From the NCBI RefSeq assembly GCF_022605725.1, contig NC_065558.1:3038001-3102000 (forward strand): a DNA stretch of 64,000 nt, given 5' to 3'. The notes beneath the pieces were generated by a model that was given only the letters and a program-made list of their open reading frames with translations, made no database searches and was not told where the DNA came from. A program made the translations under genes and the position numbers. Source of the DNA: Anthonomus grandis grandis (Eukaryota > Arthropoda > Insecta > Coleoptera > Curculionidae). Below are positions 36,230-48,800 of this stretch, in pieces. Each line of letters opens with the position of its first letter. Position 1 is the first letter of the stretch.

Positions 36230-36700
36230 GTTTTTTGAGGCATTCAAGGAGATAAAGAGATGATAATGAGTACTGGTCGTTCCTCAAAACAACGGAAACT
36301 TATTTTTTTAGACTTCTGAGGCTATTTATTTAACTTTTGCCAGGGGTTCAAAGGAAAATATTAATAAAATACTACAATTGCCTGGAACAGAGGAAAATGA
36401 CCTACTGTTCCTTAAAAAAAGAACATTTCTCATTAATTTAAGGCAGTATAATCATTTGTCTTTCCTGGATTATCTGCAAAGAGGAAGAAACGGCTTCAAC
36501 TGCCTGTAAAAGAATTTTTTTAATTTATTTCAGGCAGTAGTAGTTGTTTTATTATTCTTATCCTGTGAATTTCTGAAAGTAAATAATAACCTTAAATGCC
36601 TGGAAAAAAAGATTATTTTTCATGAATTTAAAATACTGGTAATTATTTGTTCTTTCATAACTGTCTGAAAATAGGAGAAACGACTGGTTATAAAAGATCA
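36230..36700. repeat. 450-bp direct duplication, copy 2
   Basis: Near-identical to 30240-30690, same orientation, 6.0 kb away (see that entry). Copy 2 runs directly into the RT relic at 36.7k, while the sequence right of copy 1 is different, so the right breakpoint lies at about 36700. Confidence 0.85.
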
Positions 36701-37440
36701 GATATAGAGACAAGTGAAAAATAGAAATTGCAAGGAACACAAACTAATTCACAGAGCTAAGAAAAGAAATGCTGTGAAATTAAAATGCTTGAAGAAAAAC
36801 ACCACCTCTTTATCCTACATAAAAAAGTAAGAGAATCTGCAGAAATATACAGACATTATACTTTAGGTCAACTAGTGGACAACAATGGAATTGTCATAAT
36901 CGACAAAAGACGAAACCTAGAAAAAAACTAGAAGGGATCCTTAGGAAACCGAAATTAGGTGATCAAGACCTTAATCAATGGCAAATCTTTATTGGGGTCA
37001 AACAGCAAATATACGAATAGAACCTGAAGACAGTGTGTGTATCCTCTTACCCCTATTATTTAATTTGTACTCAAAATATCTGTAAACGGCCAACAATTGA
37101 ACAATATAAGGTAGGCAGATACTATAGTATTTGCTGACAATTTTGAAAGCCTACAAGAATTAATGTCAAGTGTCAAAGATACCAGTGAAAAATACGATCT
37201 AACGCTAAACATAGCAAAAACAAGTAACATTTCTTTACTGTTACGAATTGCCATAGTTGCTTTATGGTGCAGAACCATGGACACTCACTCAATACACCAC
37301 AGAAAAGTTTAAGGCATTTGAGATGTGGATATATGGGCTGACTACTGAAAATACCTTGGACAGTCCACGTCTATTTCAAAGGGTTAAATTGCCATGATGG
37401 ACAATGGATGAATACTCAAAGAAGAAGAAGTTATAATTAT
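36700..37440 (+). pseudogene. Degenerate non-LTR RT (3' half) with GAAGAAG tail
   Basis: Blocks in order, in shifting frames: an N-terminal linker region, GVKQQIYE then EDSVCILLPLLFNLY (motif B), RYADTIVFADNFESLQELMS and KYDLTLNIAKTSNIS (YADD box and thumb), and finally HLRCGYMG (compare FEMWxYRRM) near 37315-37340, then an ISWT-like ending. The element ends with AAAGAAGAAGAAG at about 37420-37432, a tail type seen at several relics here. Opposite strand to wg. Confidence 0.82.
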
Positions 37441-37449
37441 GGTTCCTTT

Positions 37450-39475
37450 GCTGTATTGTTTAGTTGTTTTCGGTTAAATAGGTTAAAAAACATAGGGATT
37501 CAGTTAGCACTCTGCTTACAAACTAATAATTTCTTAAATAAAATGATTTTTAAAAATATGTTACAAACGTCCATTTAAGTTATGCATTAGAGGAAATCAT
37601 TTTTAGAGGTGTACAGAATTATATTCTTTACTTTTTTTTAGGATTTTTCATAGAAACTTTGGCTTTATAAAATTAAATTACTAATTAAAGTAATCCTAGT
37701 TTTCGAATAAGGTCCTATTTTACAAATTATTAATTTAATATATTTCTAGTCACTTCTAGAATATATAATTTAGTTTTTTGAGAAAAGTTTAAATTTACCT
37801 TAAAACGTTAAAGATATTTTTTAACATTAGTGATCTAATTTTGATTATTTCTATAATGTGGTTTTGTATTCGTAGAGAGATATAGGAGGATTAATAATAA
37901 TAAGGTAAATATTTTAAATAATTTACTTTTTTAAATATGGTTATCTTATAATAACAATAGTAATGATAATAGTGGAGGTTAATTAGTGGATAGGTAAAAA
38001 TCAGTTCACTATAAACGCAATATTATAGGAAAATGAGCGTTTAATGAGATTTCTGATCTGTTTATTTTTTATAGCCTCTGAATGTATATTAGCTTTAAAT
38101 ATTACCTTATTAAACAAATAGAGTGATACGAAGCCTTAAGTATCTTGTAGTAAAAAATAATTTAATGTAAATTTGTTCGCAATGATATATGAAGCCAACC
38201 AAGGTTCTGGAACTTAAATGCTGATAAAATAAGAGAGTCAAATTTTGAAGCATTGAATACAGCTTCTTGATGTTACGTGTTAGGCGAATTTTAAGTGAGT
38301 ATCAATACACAAACTAAAATTTCTACATGTATCCTGATCAAGAACAGACTCATTATTAATTTGTATTGTTAGATTGTCCAAAAGATAAACTTTCGAGTTT
38401 TTTTAGTACACAACCTTGCTACAGACTTATAAGTAATCATCTGCAAGCATTATTTAAATGACTGATCATTTATAAATTTGAAATCATCATTTAAATAGTC
38501 AAAAGAGTAAAGAAGGTAAGCATCATCAGCATTAAAATGGTGTTCAAAATATTTTTTTTTGTATATTTAACTAAATTTTGACAAGTTTAAATTAAATAAA
38601 GAGAATAGCTGAGAATACTGCTCTATGCTACTCCCTTAATAATAGTGTGGTCTTTCGGATGCGTACTATTTAAATACATTTTTTAGAAAAGCCTACAAAG
38701 CCAAAAATTAACAATAAAACGTTATGGTTAAGTATATAAAACGCCTTGCTATAATCCAGCATGGCAAGGATTTATTGATTGATATCCATTTATGTTATGC
38801 ATTAAAATCCACAAATTCACCTTTAATATGAAAGATCTCAAAGTTAACGAGATTATTTAAATCAGCATTTATTTTCCTATACCTGGTCATTTTCCCAAGT
38901 TGAAATTGTTTAGTTTTTTAATACTTCCAGACACTAATATAATGATTGTTTTTTTATCAAATGTCATTTGTTGACAATAGCTCTCACTCTATAAATATGT
39001 ATTTTTAGGATCGAGCATTTTGAAAATGACATTCAATTGTTCATCATCAGGTCTTGTCTTAAAGATATTTCGAAAAAAAACATTTTTGCAATCGAGAATT
39101 TGCAAGTTTATTCTTGTGAATGTGTGAATGGTGACGAAATATTTTTTTGTAACTATTTCTGATCAAAAAATTGATGAAAGTCTCAGTTGAACAAAAAAAA
39201 AGTTGTTTTTTTTGAGGGATTTCCAGCAGTGAAATTCAAATTGCAAGAACATAAATAGTTTCAACCGACAATGAATGACATCATGTAGATCAATTGCTTC
39301 TCGGGTTTTTTCAATATATAAATATCGAGTTAATCCTATAAGAATTGTTGAAGTTATGATTTTTAATTAATGGACTATTATTGCTATTATCATATACATT
39401 TAAGTTATGCATTAAAATCACTTAAAATTTTCGAAAAAAATTATAATAAAGCATAAATAAAACGTAAGCGAACAA
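37450..39475. other. AT-rich intronic DNA with three motif copies
   Basis: No gene seen. Holds inverted GCATAACTTAAATGG-family copies at 37569, 38785 and 39393; the last two share the flank TTATGCATTAAAATC. Otherwise unremarkable AT-rich DNA. Confidence 0.5.
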
Positions 39476-39479
39476 TCTG

Positions 39480-40030
39480 TTTTTTCTGGCACCCCGTGCC
39501 TCTCGTATATATCGTGGCGGCACGCCAATATGATTTATCGACGTCGATAAATGTCGATATCAAAAAAATTGAAATAGTATCGATAGCGAACATATTTCTG
39601 GTCGCGACATGGCATTCCGGCTACGGTAACATCGCCATAAACAACGCGCATCATACGTACCTGTCAAATGGGCACAGTTGTGAGTTTATTATGCCATATC
39701 GACCGTGTCTTACAGGTTTTTTAGTGCTGGGGAATTCATCACTTTTATTTTATTGCGGTGTTTATACGTCTTTGTTTATACGTTTGGTGTTTTTTTCTCT
39801 CTCTCTCTCTCATAGGTTGAAAAAACACCCAAACGAAAAATAAAAACCGTAATCGATCACATACATACACACACAGGGACAGAAAGAGACGAAAAAAAAA
39901 TGCCACGAGAGTGGACAGTAGCAATAAAGATCTTTCACCGAGGTAGTGAACATAAATTTTCGACCCCGGATGAATGGAAAAATCCATTATGGCGCGTTTA
40001 TTAGGGTCATAATTTACAAATTGACCCTAA
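39480..40030. promoter_or_regulatory. Unique island with a 20-bp palindrome and TATCGATA site (candidate wg enhancer)
   Basis: ATTTATCGACGTCGATAAAT (39534-39553) is a perfect 20-bp palindrome, followed at once by GTCGATATC and 25 bases later by TATCGATA (39578-39585), the DRE/BEAF-type core. Further CpG-rich unique DNA extends to about 39720. The frame at 39496-39843 (plus) is open but has no recognised protein. A CT microsatellite lies at 39794-39810. Confidence 0.4.
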
Positions 40031-40449
40031 ATCACCGCATAGAGATGTTGAGATTTTGTGTTACTTGAAACCGGGACAGGGGCGGACTTAGGCTATAACA
40101 AATTATGTGTAGTTTTAATTCATGCTCTTTTGTTGTTTCTCTTTTATTTATTCAGGATTTTTGTTTAAAGTGGTCATTTGATTAGATTTAAGACACATTT
40201 GTCGTATTTGTTTAAATGTTTAAAAAAGTGAAATTCTTAATGAATATGTTTTTTAATAATAATTACCATTCATGGTAGAAAAATAGAAGATTTATGGCAA
40301 TTTTTGGGATTTATTAGAATTAAAAAAAAAAACAAAAAAAATCGTTTTTTACAAAAAAGATTTTTTTGCTACCCAATATAATGTTTATAAAAATTAATAA
40401 CTTGATTGTAAAAAAAAGTCCAATTTCCCTTAAATTTTACAAATTTTAA

Positions 40450-40770
40450 AAAAATTATTAAAAATTAAAAAATATTTATTTTAAAATTTTTCAAATCTCA
40501 CATCAAATTGCAATATGCTCAAAATTATATAAAAAATTAAAGAGTGATAATTTCGTGTAAGAAAAAAATTTTGAATTTCTCTGACTAATTAAAAAAAATA
40601 AGTTTTATCTGTTAATCAAAATTTTTAAATTTTTTAAAGAAAAAAAGGTAGGACTATAAAAAAACAATTTTAACAAACTCAAAAATGTATCTCCAATTAT
40701 AAAACTCAAAAACCTATTTTTATTGAACATCTTATTTGGGTTTACAATTTTATTCGATAAAAGTTATCGA
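40450..40770. repeat. Diverged direct repeat, copy 1 (partner 44310-44600)
   Basis: GAAAAAAATTTTGAATTTCTCTGACTAATT and following blocks (written here in part: TTTGAATTTCTCTGACTAAT) recur at about 44415 as TTTGAATTTTTCTGACTAAT, with matching flanks for about 250 bases. One copy lies in intron 2 and the other in intron 1. AT-rich and non-coding. Confidence 0.6.
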
Positions 40771-41835
40771 TAAAAATATTAAGCGATTTTAAGGCATAAT
40801 TTAAATGTACATGATTAATTTATTTAGAAAATCAAAAGGTGTCAACGTTAAAGGATTATTGTGAGCAGAGAATTACTTTCAATTTAAATTCAATTTTATA
40901 AGCTTTAACCTCAAAGATGTGTTTTTCTTTGAATAGCGAAGTTTCTAAAGTTATAATTATAATTTTTAATACAAAAAAAAATACATTTTAAATATTTTAA
41001 TAAATAAAGGACTATTTTTTACATTTTAATTTGACGCATAACTAAAGTGGATATGATTAACATATTTTTAAAAATTAATTTGTTCAGGGAATTGAATCCA
41101 ATTTTTATGTCCGGAAATTAAGAAAAAAGGTCACTGGATGTAAATACCTTCAATATAGAAAAATGAAAAATATACAGGGTGGAATAAATTCGCTAGCGCT
41201 CTTGAAAAAATATTAAATCTATTTATCTTTAATCTCATCAAAGGGGTGAAACCTAACTTACCTAATTTTTACCTAAGCTTACTTAATTTTTTATATGAGA
41301 TAATGGATTGCTGGGAAGCTCTTTTAAACAGAAAATTAACGGTGTACTTCTTTTAAACAAATTAACTTTTGACTTAAAAAAACTGTTTATGGTAATGAAA
41401 ATTATTGATTTACGTGGAATAACAATTGATTAAATTGATAATTTTTGAGAGAAACGGTTGTATTTCCTAGAGGTTACTATTGAAAGATTTTAACTTTTAA
41501 AGCATATTTTAGCATCATACCAATGAGCAATTTTTTTTTAACAGATTTCATTAGATAATTTGGAATGCTATACAATATATATGGATATATAGCAATAAAA
41601 AAATTACAGTACCGAGAATGTACTTAATTTTGATGCATAATTTAAATAAATATGATTAATGAATATTTAGAACAAATAGTATTTGGAAGGTCTTGCGATT
41701 AGAAAAGCAGGACAATCCCTATATATACAACGATATTATCATAAGTATTAAATAAGGACAGTGCCTCTGTAAAACTCACATAACCACCAAAGTCTCCTCC
41801 TATTTCTTAGCTCTCTAAATCTACTTGAAACTTAC

Positions 41836-42098
41836 CTTTCTCCACAATCTTCCCGAACAAATTCTTCCCTTTCGAAAAATTCTTGGTACTACAATTCCAC
41901 CTCTGGTTCCTAAACTGGTACTGGCACTCGTTGACGGCCATATTGGCACCCCTGGCCACTGCCTCCAGTAATCCAGTATTCTCTCTAGCCAACCTCCTCT
42001 GTTTCCTCCTCAAGGTACCATGGACCGATGAATCCATGTAAAGTACCCCAGGTTGAGTCGGCGAGATGTTATTCGGCTCTCCCGCCTTGGCGATACCC
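41836..42098 (-). CDS. wg: wingless (Wnt-1) coding exon 2
   Basis: Encodes residues 49-135 plus one base of Gly136. It begins after a TTGTTTCCAG acceptor with GIAKAGEPNNISP. The Wnt-1 core follows: TLRRKQRRL (residues 76-84), ANMAVNECQYQFRNQRWNCS (99-118) and KNLFGKIVEK (126-135). The WNCS sequon at Asn116 is the N-glycosylation site conserved in Wnt proteins, and Cys106 and Cys117 are conserved disulfide cysteines. The donor is GTAAGT after the first G of a Gly codon. Joining exons 1, 2 and 3 restores WWGIAK and VEKGCPETAF without a gap, which proves phase and order. The protein is secreted, lipid-modified and binds Frizzled; the lipid-bearing Ser lies in the missing C-terminal part. No frame damage is seen. 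Confidence 0.96.
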
Positions 42099-42299
42099 CT
42101 GGAAACAATAATCTTTTATAGAGTCTATATTTGACTTTGTTATTAATAAACCAAACCGAAAGGTAATTGACATATGAAGCCATAATATTTGTTCACGTAT
42201 TATACCGGGGCCGGCCCTAAGCCCCGAACCACGCTCTATTGATTTTTCAATAAGTTGTTGTTTGAGTTTGGAACGATCTTGTGTACCGGAGGCAAACAA

Positions 42300-43180
42300 C
42301 GTTGTACGGTTCTTGTTTGCCAACAATTCTCACTCTTTTAGTTACTTTTTATTAGTTGATTAGTTTAATGGGCATCGCAGGAACTGGAAAGATTAAAGTG
42401 TTCACATTAAAGATGCCCAGAGAACGAAATAAAGGTATAAGGGAGCAGTATCTCCGAAACAATTCCGAATATCTCCGTTTCCACTTATACAGTAGTAATG
42501 CCGCATTTTTCGACGGTCCAGTGGAATAACTCTTTAAATGGAATTTCAGATAAAAGATTTAACATATGACCTAATATTAGAGAGTTTTTGTCCTGGTTGA
42601 CGCTAAATTTTGAAGTCATCAGTGACCAACTTAATTTACTAGAAAAAATGTACATAGGCACATTTCTTTAATTAGTCAATTTTAATTTTTTAAGACTACC
42701 AACCTAGACACTAACGTCCAATTTACAAATCCCCTTTTAACCGCTTATTTAAGACATTTTATAAAAAACTTATGGAAATAAGTTGCTTGGTGGAAATATA
42801 AAATGGTATAATGCGACGTTTCCCCATAATGAATTCCATGTATCCAAGTCATTTTTTTTAGTATAGTTATGAAATTTGCTCTTTTCTTATAAAAATCCGT
42901 TTGTCTTATTAAAAGCGTCATTTCGTAGCTCAAACTCGTGCGACTTGTTACTATTGTTGCGCAATCTGGTGGAAAAAGTTGCGCAACTGCGTCGCAAATG
43001 ACTGAAACAACAACGTATTTTGATAACAAAAATTATACACTTTTTATTTACAGTTTTATTATTCGTTCTAGAAGCTAAACTTTTTTGATTTTTTTTTTCT
43101 TAAAAGCTTTGAAAAACTAAAAGAAATTGTCTCAATATTAATATTAAATTAATTTTTTTGTCACGAAATTCATGGAAAAT
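42300..43180. other. Intron 1 DNA next to exon 2 without recognised features
   Basis: Moderately AT-rich, apparently unique, no repeat or RT motif seen. Contains minor frames (42069-42326 and 42745-43029, minus) with no recognised product. The first of these overlaps the exon 2 acceptor and is a by-product. Confidence 0.4.
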
Positions 43181-43189
43181 TAACTTAAA

Positions 43190-44090
43190 ATGAATAATGG
43201 CCATTTTAAATTCCTATGGATATATCTAAGTTTCCTTTTGATAACTTTGAGAAAATGTTTGCCTAGAAATAAATATTGCAGATATAAAGTAGAATTTAAA
43301 AAAAATGATTTTAAGCAAATGAAGAAATACATAAAATTGAAAAATTTCTCAAACCAGAGAAGCAATCAATTCATTTTTGATTTTTTTGAAAAATGAATCA
43401 ATTTAGTTTAACATGTTTTTTAATCAAAATAATGGAAAAATTGTTATACAAATTTCCATTGTTAACAGCATAATAGAAAATGTATTTTTTAGGAGAATTC
43501 AAAACTTTAACTAAAATTGTACAACTTGAAAACTTTTTTATTTTAGAGATAAAATATATAAAAATTACCAAAAAAAAATTTTTTAAATTACAAAAACTCT
43601 TGTTATTAAAAATTGAAAGACTGTGGCAAAACGTTTCATTTTCCATAGATCGATATTTAAAAAAAAAACATGATTTTATAGATTTCAAGTTATTAATAAA
43701 ATACATAAAATTCAAAATTTTAATATTTCTCAAATCAGAAAGGCAATCGATTTATTTTCAATTTTTTTGAAAACGAAGTCAACAATGGGACTAGATCATA
43801 AAATCGATTTAATTTTATATGTATATTAATTTTATTTTAATTTATATATTAATTTTATATGTATTTAATGAAAATAATGGAATTCTTATACAAATTTCCA
43901 TTTTTACCAGGATAATGAAAAATGTGTTTTTTTGGCAAATTCAAAAATTAATTTTCTTTTAAACATAATTCCCATTCATTCCATATTTATTGGAATTTTT
44001 TCAAAAAATTCCGATTAAGTTTCAAAATTTCAAAAACTCGTGTTATGAAAAATTAAACGACTGTGACAAAAAGAGTGACTTTTTGTGTCA
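43190..44090. repeat. Diverged tandem repeat, about 380-440-bp period, just over two copies
   Basis: Blocks recur in order: ACAAATTTCCATTGTTAACAG (43447) and ACAAATTTCCATTTTTACCAG (43890); CAAAAACTCTTGTTAT (43589) and CAAAAACTCGTGTTAT (44032); AAGCAATCAATTCATTTTTG (43362) and GGCAATCGATTTATTTTCA (43741). Antisense pairs of open frames here are AT-rich by-products. Confidence 0.7.
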
Positions 44091-44099
44091 TAGACTATT

Positions 44100-44210
44100 G
44101 TTGTAGGCTAGACTATTGCAATAAGACTAATAAGGCAAACTTGTACTTATATGTAGCTTTCTTATGCTAAATAAATGCTTTATTATTATTACTATGTCAT
44201 ACTCACTATT
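44100..44210 (+). mobile_element. Possible non-LTR 3' end with TTATTATTATTA tail
   Basis: TAGCTTTCTTATGCTAAATAAATGCTTTATTATTATTAC ends like the 3' termini at 7192 and 11341 in opposite orientation (written in short: GCTAAATAAATGCTTTATTA). Only the last about 100 bases remain. Plus strand. Confidence 0.5.
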
Positions 44211-44309
44211 GTGATCATAGACTTTTTAGAATAAAATTAATTTAAAAAAATAAATAAAAATCCAGTTAAAAAAAATTATAGGATTTTTGGAAATCTAATA
44301 ATAAAATTT

Positions 44310-44600
44310 TAAAAATTTAATTTAAATTTCCCATTCTTAAAATTCCATTCTAGAAATTCCCATAATTATATAAAAATTTAACGTGTTATAAAATTTTAAT
44401 TTTCTATAGGGAAAAATTTTTGAATTTTTCTGACTAATTTCAAAAATGCGATTTTTATTTGTTAAATAAAATATTTCAATTATTTTAAGAAAACTGGGCA
44501 CTTAAATTTTAAAAATAAAACATTTAAAATTTCATTTCAAATTACAAAACTAAAAAACTTTTTTCCATCGAACAACTTTATTTTTCTTAGTAAGTGTGCA
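44310..44600. repeat. Diverged direct repeat, copy 2
   Basis: Partner of 40450-40770 (see there). Non-coding. Confidence 0.55.
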
Positions 44601-44689
44601 GTAAAAAAATCCAACGATTGTAAAAAAAATCTCATTTTTCTCATCTCATCTTATTATCACCACAGCCATTAACAAAATAAATAATGAAT

Positions 44690-45195
44690 CCAGTATCAGA
44701 AAAAAAATGGTTCCTTCGCAAAAACTCTTAAACCAATACAAGAGGTCCATCTCGGAGGCACTGGCACCGTTCTCACGCGTTATACCGCTCTTATAATACT
44801 TTCTCATTCTGCCTCCGTAACATTCAGATTGTCTTTTCGCAATTAAGATTCTGATAGTGTTAAAACCAGCATATTTTTTCCCGTTTTCTCACTGAGATAA
44901 ATTCGAGATCATCTCGGTGAAAAAGCTACACTTCAACGGTGTAGTTTATGGCCGGAGCGGTTATAAATTTCAGCTAGATCGGTGTCTCTTTTCTTCTGAC
45001 TGCTTACAGATGGAGAAGATTGGTGATAACTCCTTCCTTTTTCTTCGTTTTTGAAATTGTTTCTTTATGGGGTTATTTATTTGGGAATGGGAGTACGGTA
45101 CGTTACGATAAAATATCGCAAATAAAATAGTCGTCCGGCTTGTACGTCGTCGATTGATTGTTAAAGTTGGCGACATTTTCATCACAATGCCGTTT
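44690..45195. promoter_or_regulatory. Unique island with short hairpins (candidate wg enhancer)
   Basis: Higher-GC unique sequence in intron 1. Contains inverted pairs CACTGAGAT / ATCTCGGTG (about 44890-44917) and CTACAC / GGTGTAG (about 44926-44944). No protein recognised; the minus-strand frame 44970-45185 is unremarkable. Regulatory role inferred only. Confidence 0.3.
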
Positions 45196-45639
45196 AATTG
45201 AATATAAACAACAGCACTATGTTTAAAATGTCAACAACTCAAACATATTTTGGTTCTTCTTTTATTGCTCTAGTGATCAGCCTTGAAGTATCATTACTAT
45301 TGTTAGTAATACATTATAATGCATAACATAAATGGGCATGATGCACGCTTTTTAAAGCCACTTTTTGCTTGTTGTTGAAAATGTCGTATTTTTTAGTGTT
45401 TGGTTTTTTGTTCTTTCTTCAGTATTTTATAGGGAGAGTTCTTGTAATTCTTAAGTTTTTTTTAATTAAAATAAGAAAAAAATATTTCCATAAATGGATC
45501 CTTCAAAAATGTAAATTCAGTTTTACCACGTGTTTTTCGAATTTTCGAAACAATTAAAGTGATTTCCAAAAAAAAAATATTTATTTTCTAGTGGTGAAAA
45601 TATTTGTTTCAACAACTAGATTATCGGTTTTTTGATTTT

Positions 45640-46100
45640 GAAAGACAAACATATCGAGTTTCCATTAGTTTTTAAAAATTGTGCTTCAATTTAAAAAGAA
45701 AAACTATATAAAGTATGATAAATGATTTCTCAAAAAAGACACACAAAAAAGACATTTTGGAAAAATTTTATATAATCTTAGGAACCAAATAATAATGGGT
45801 AATAAAAATAATGCATTTAATTAATTAAAACAATACAAATCTTTTAATGTAAGCGCATAAATTAAAAAATTTGATATTGATAGAACAAATTAAGAAAACA
45901 TAAAATTTTCTTAAATAATGTGAAAAAATTTTAATTTTTCTAAAAATATTTTATTAGTTTAAAAAACATTCTATAAATATTGTATTAAGATATATTCAAC
46001 TTCCTGGCAATAATTAAAAATTTTATTCCAAATATTTATAATTCTAATCTTCACAAAATGCATAACTTTATTGATTATAATGCATGTTTTTTTTTAATAA
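45640..46100. repeat. Diverged direct repeat, copy 1 (partners 48945-49030 and 50100-50375)
   Basis: Shared order: ATTGTGCTTCAATT, AATGATTTCTCA, AAAAGACATTTT, then CTTCCTGGCAATAATT and AAAATGCATAACTT. The 50100-50375 copy has the same order with CTTCCTGGCATTATATT and AAAATGCATTACTT. 48945-49030 keeps only the CTTCCTGGCATTAATT part plus a motif copy. So the dispersed motif is a component of this larger repeat. Confidence 0.7.
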
Positions 46101-48289
46101 ATTTTTCTGTAGATTTTAAAAGAAGTAAATTATATTTAGTTAAAAATAAATTTATTTATTTAATTATTCAAACAAGTTTTCACTTTTTAAGGGTTTTTCG
46201 AAAATATTGTCCAAGCGCGATTCTAAAAAAGTGAAAAATGTATTTATTTTTTGAAATGGATCATTTAGAAGCTATAGCAATTTTGCATTTATAGACTAAG
46301 GGAAATTTCAAAAATTGATTTATATTGTTTGTGTGCTTATTTTATATTTTCAGTTGTAAACTTAGTTGCTTTTTAACTTAATATATAATTTATATAATAA
46401 ACGTACACAACTTTATTGTTAAAAGAAAATTAAGCAAGAAATTTTAGGAATTCTTACAAAATATAAATATTTTTATTTAATACTTTTACTATAAACTACT
46501 AACTATTTATAATTGAAAGGGAATTTCTTCTATAAATCTTTAAAATAAAAACCTAAAATTTATTTGTTATAAAATTTAAAATATGGATAAATAAATAATG
46601 TTTAGGAACTTATTAATCCATTTTTTTATTATATACTTTTTTATTTTTTTTCGAATTTTTTATTTTACCCTTTATCGATCGAAAACTTTATACAAAAGAA
46701 AATATAATCAATATTAAATTTACAAAGTTGTTCCATATATTTAAGAACATTAATATGTAAAGCAAGAAAAATTAAAGAATTTAAAATTAAGTTAATTACT
46801 GTTGTAGGAGAAAAGGTCGTCAATTTTATGTAATTTCATGCATAACTTAAACATATACAAAAACAATAAAACTAAAATTATTATCGGTAAATTAGATTAG
46901 AAAACTTTAAAATTTATGAATTTTACAATGAAACTTTTTTTTGAATTATAAAATAAAAATAAGTTAGACTAAATTTTAAACAATAAGAAATAAAACTATA
47001 AATTTACGTTACAGTTTAATTGAAATGTAAAATTTTCAAGTAATCCCATTTGAATAAAATATTTAAAAGCAAAGTAAAATATTTTTTTTTATTTCCATAA
47101 ACCTTAACGAATCATACTTAAACTATTCTTTACAAAATTAAATTAATTATTCTCTTTATTAGATAATAAAGAATTGTTAATAAAAAATTGCCAAAATAAT
47201 TAAAATAACACACTATAACCGCATATAGTCTTGTGACAAATAATTGAAAACCTAACAATTTTGATTTTGCCTTTTAAAGATGCTACATCAATTTTCAATA
47301 AATTTATGCATAACTTCAATGCATACAAGATACTAAAATAAAATGTATGTTTTTTTTATTTAAAAGAATTAAAAAGAGCCAAATAAATAATAAAAATAGT
47401 TTTAGATTCTTGAATAAAAGTATATACAATAAATTAATTAGAATACTTGAGATTTAAAAGATACTGCAAGGGTTTATAACAATTTTAACCATATTAGGGC
47501 AAACTTGGTTTAAACAAGAAATATTTTGAATTTTTCCAAGGTTTCTACACAATTTAATTTCTCTATGATAGCCTTGACAAATCTAAAACTTGTTTTCTAC
47601 TATTTTATTCACGTTAAATGTTTCTATTAACTCTCTAAGGTTTTAGGTCAAAAAATTTGGAAAATTATCTTCTTAATTTGCAATGCTGCAATCTAGGCTA
47701 TCCTTAAAATAATTTTTAAATTAACTTTGTTAGCCAAAACAGCTTAATAACATCCCAAATATGCTTTATCTTAAAAACGTTCAAGGAATGTATATTTAAA
47801 AAGTGTTTGCTAGGCATAATTTAAATGGACATACTACACGATTTTATAAAAGTGATTTTTTGGGCGATTCTCTGTTTAAAAGGGGTAATAAGTCTCAATA
47901 TTTAACTGATTCGTAATAGATACACTTTGGCATAATGCATACGGTCAAAAAATTGTCGTAAAAATCATCAGCAAAACCTTCCAATTCAATTATAAACGTT
48001 TATTTATTTATTTTCAATACCTTTTAAATCCCAATAAACCAAGTGTCTTTTATGCGTTCAGTCTTACAGTCGCCTAAAACAATAAAAGATCGGATTTACC
48101 CCACAATAAACCAGGGCCAAAATACTCAATAAAAAATAACAATAACTCCAAATCGAAAAGATCTAATTACGGATTTCGATAATAATGTTACCTGGACGTA
48201 ATAAAAAGTACCATTCGATGGCGTCCGAAATAGTAAAGTGAACTCACAACATGTCAGTAAATGCAAATATATGCAAATCGATCCAATTG

Positions 48290-48800
48290 TTACAATTTAC
48301 AACGGTCGCAAAAAGAGTTATTAGCGATTCGTCATATTGTTAGTGGCTGAGCGAGTGCGGTTTTAATGCCTCCCGACACGCCTGATAAGTAGCCGCGGTA
48401 GTTAACATATTTTATGTATTCAGTAAGTGATTATTAATTTATTATGATTGTGTGATAAATTTGCATAATGTGAGGCGAGGTCCGAATTCTAAAAAAACGT
48501 CACTAAAGAATCGTATTTCTCTCGGTAATAAGGCAAAATAAGAGATAATACTCGGAAATTTATCATCGGGCCGGTGCACAATGCATTTTCTCATGCATAG
48601 TCAGGAAATTGTACTGCCAAAGTGGTAAGAAATATGGGCTTTACCGTAAAAGCGACAAGGATATGCGGAAAGACGTATGGCATAGGATATCGAGGCACTT
48701 AGATACAGAACACGGCGCGGATTCCATGTTGTGTTTTTGTTTTCGACTGATTAATGGGGATTAGTGAAACCTACTAGGTAGGAATGCGCTTTATTTGGTG
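48290..48800. promoter_or_regulatory. Higher-GC unique island (candidate wg enhancer)
   Basis: About 500 bases of unique sequence in intron 1 with CpG words (GCCGCGGTAG near 48393, GGGCCGGTGCAC near 48571), GATAAG sites and a TTATTAATTTATTATGATTG cluster of homeodomain-like words (48431). No coding frame. Confidence 0.35.

Larger units (their letters stand above)
17294..41835 (-). other. wingless intron 2 (24.5 kb)
   Basis: Donor GTAAGT at the 41835 end, acceptor CCAG at 17294. It contains the 174-bp satellite array, three or more RT relics on the opposite strand (32.3k, 34.1k, 36.7k), duplicated AT-rich repeats and several higher-GC islands (25.9-26.6k, 30.9-31.3k, 35.0-35.9k, 39.5-40.0k). 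About 15 copies of the GCATAACTTAAATGG motif lie between 26.9k and 41.7k. 24510-25850 and 37450-39470 are plain AT-rich DNA without recognisable genes. This is very long for a wg intron; Drosophila wg introns are far shorter. Confidence 0.85.

Noticed and set aside
39496..39987. Overlapping frames on both strands at 39.5-40.0k as genes
   Set aside because: Low-complexity CT/GA tract and no recognisable domains. The island is better viewed as non-coding.
43180..43770. Four AT-rich open frames in antisense pairs
   Set aside because: They lie in a diverged tandem repeat and encode Lys/Phe/Ile-rich sequences expected from AT-rich DNA.
46838..46860. tRNA or other small structured RNA genes in the AT-rich introns
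   Set aside because: I found no cloverleaf with conserved tRNA A and B boxes anywhere I looked. The motif copies do not fold into anything stable.
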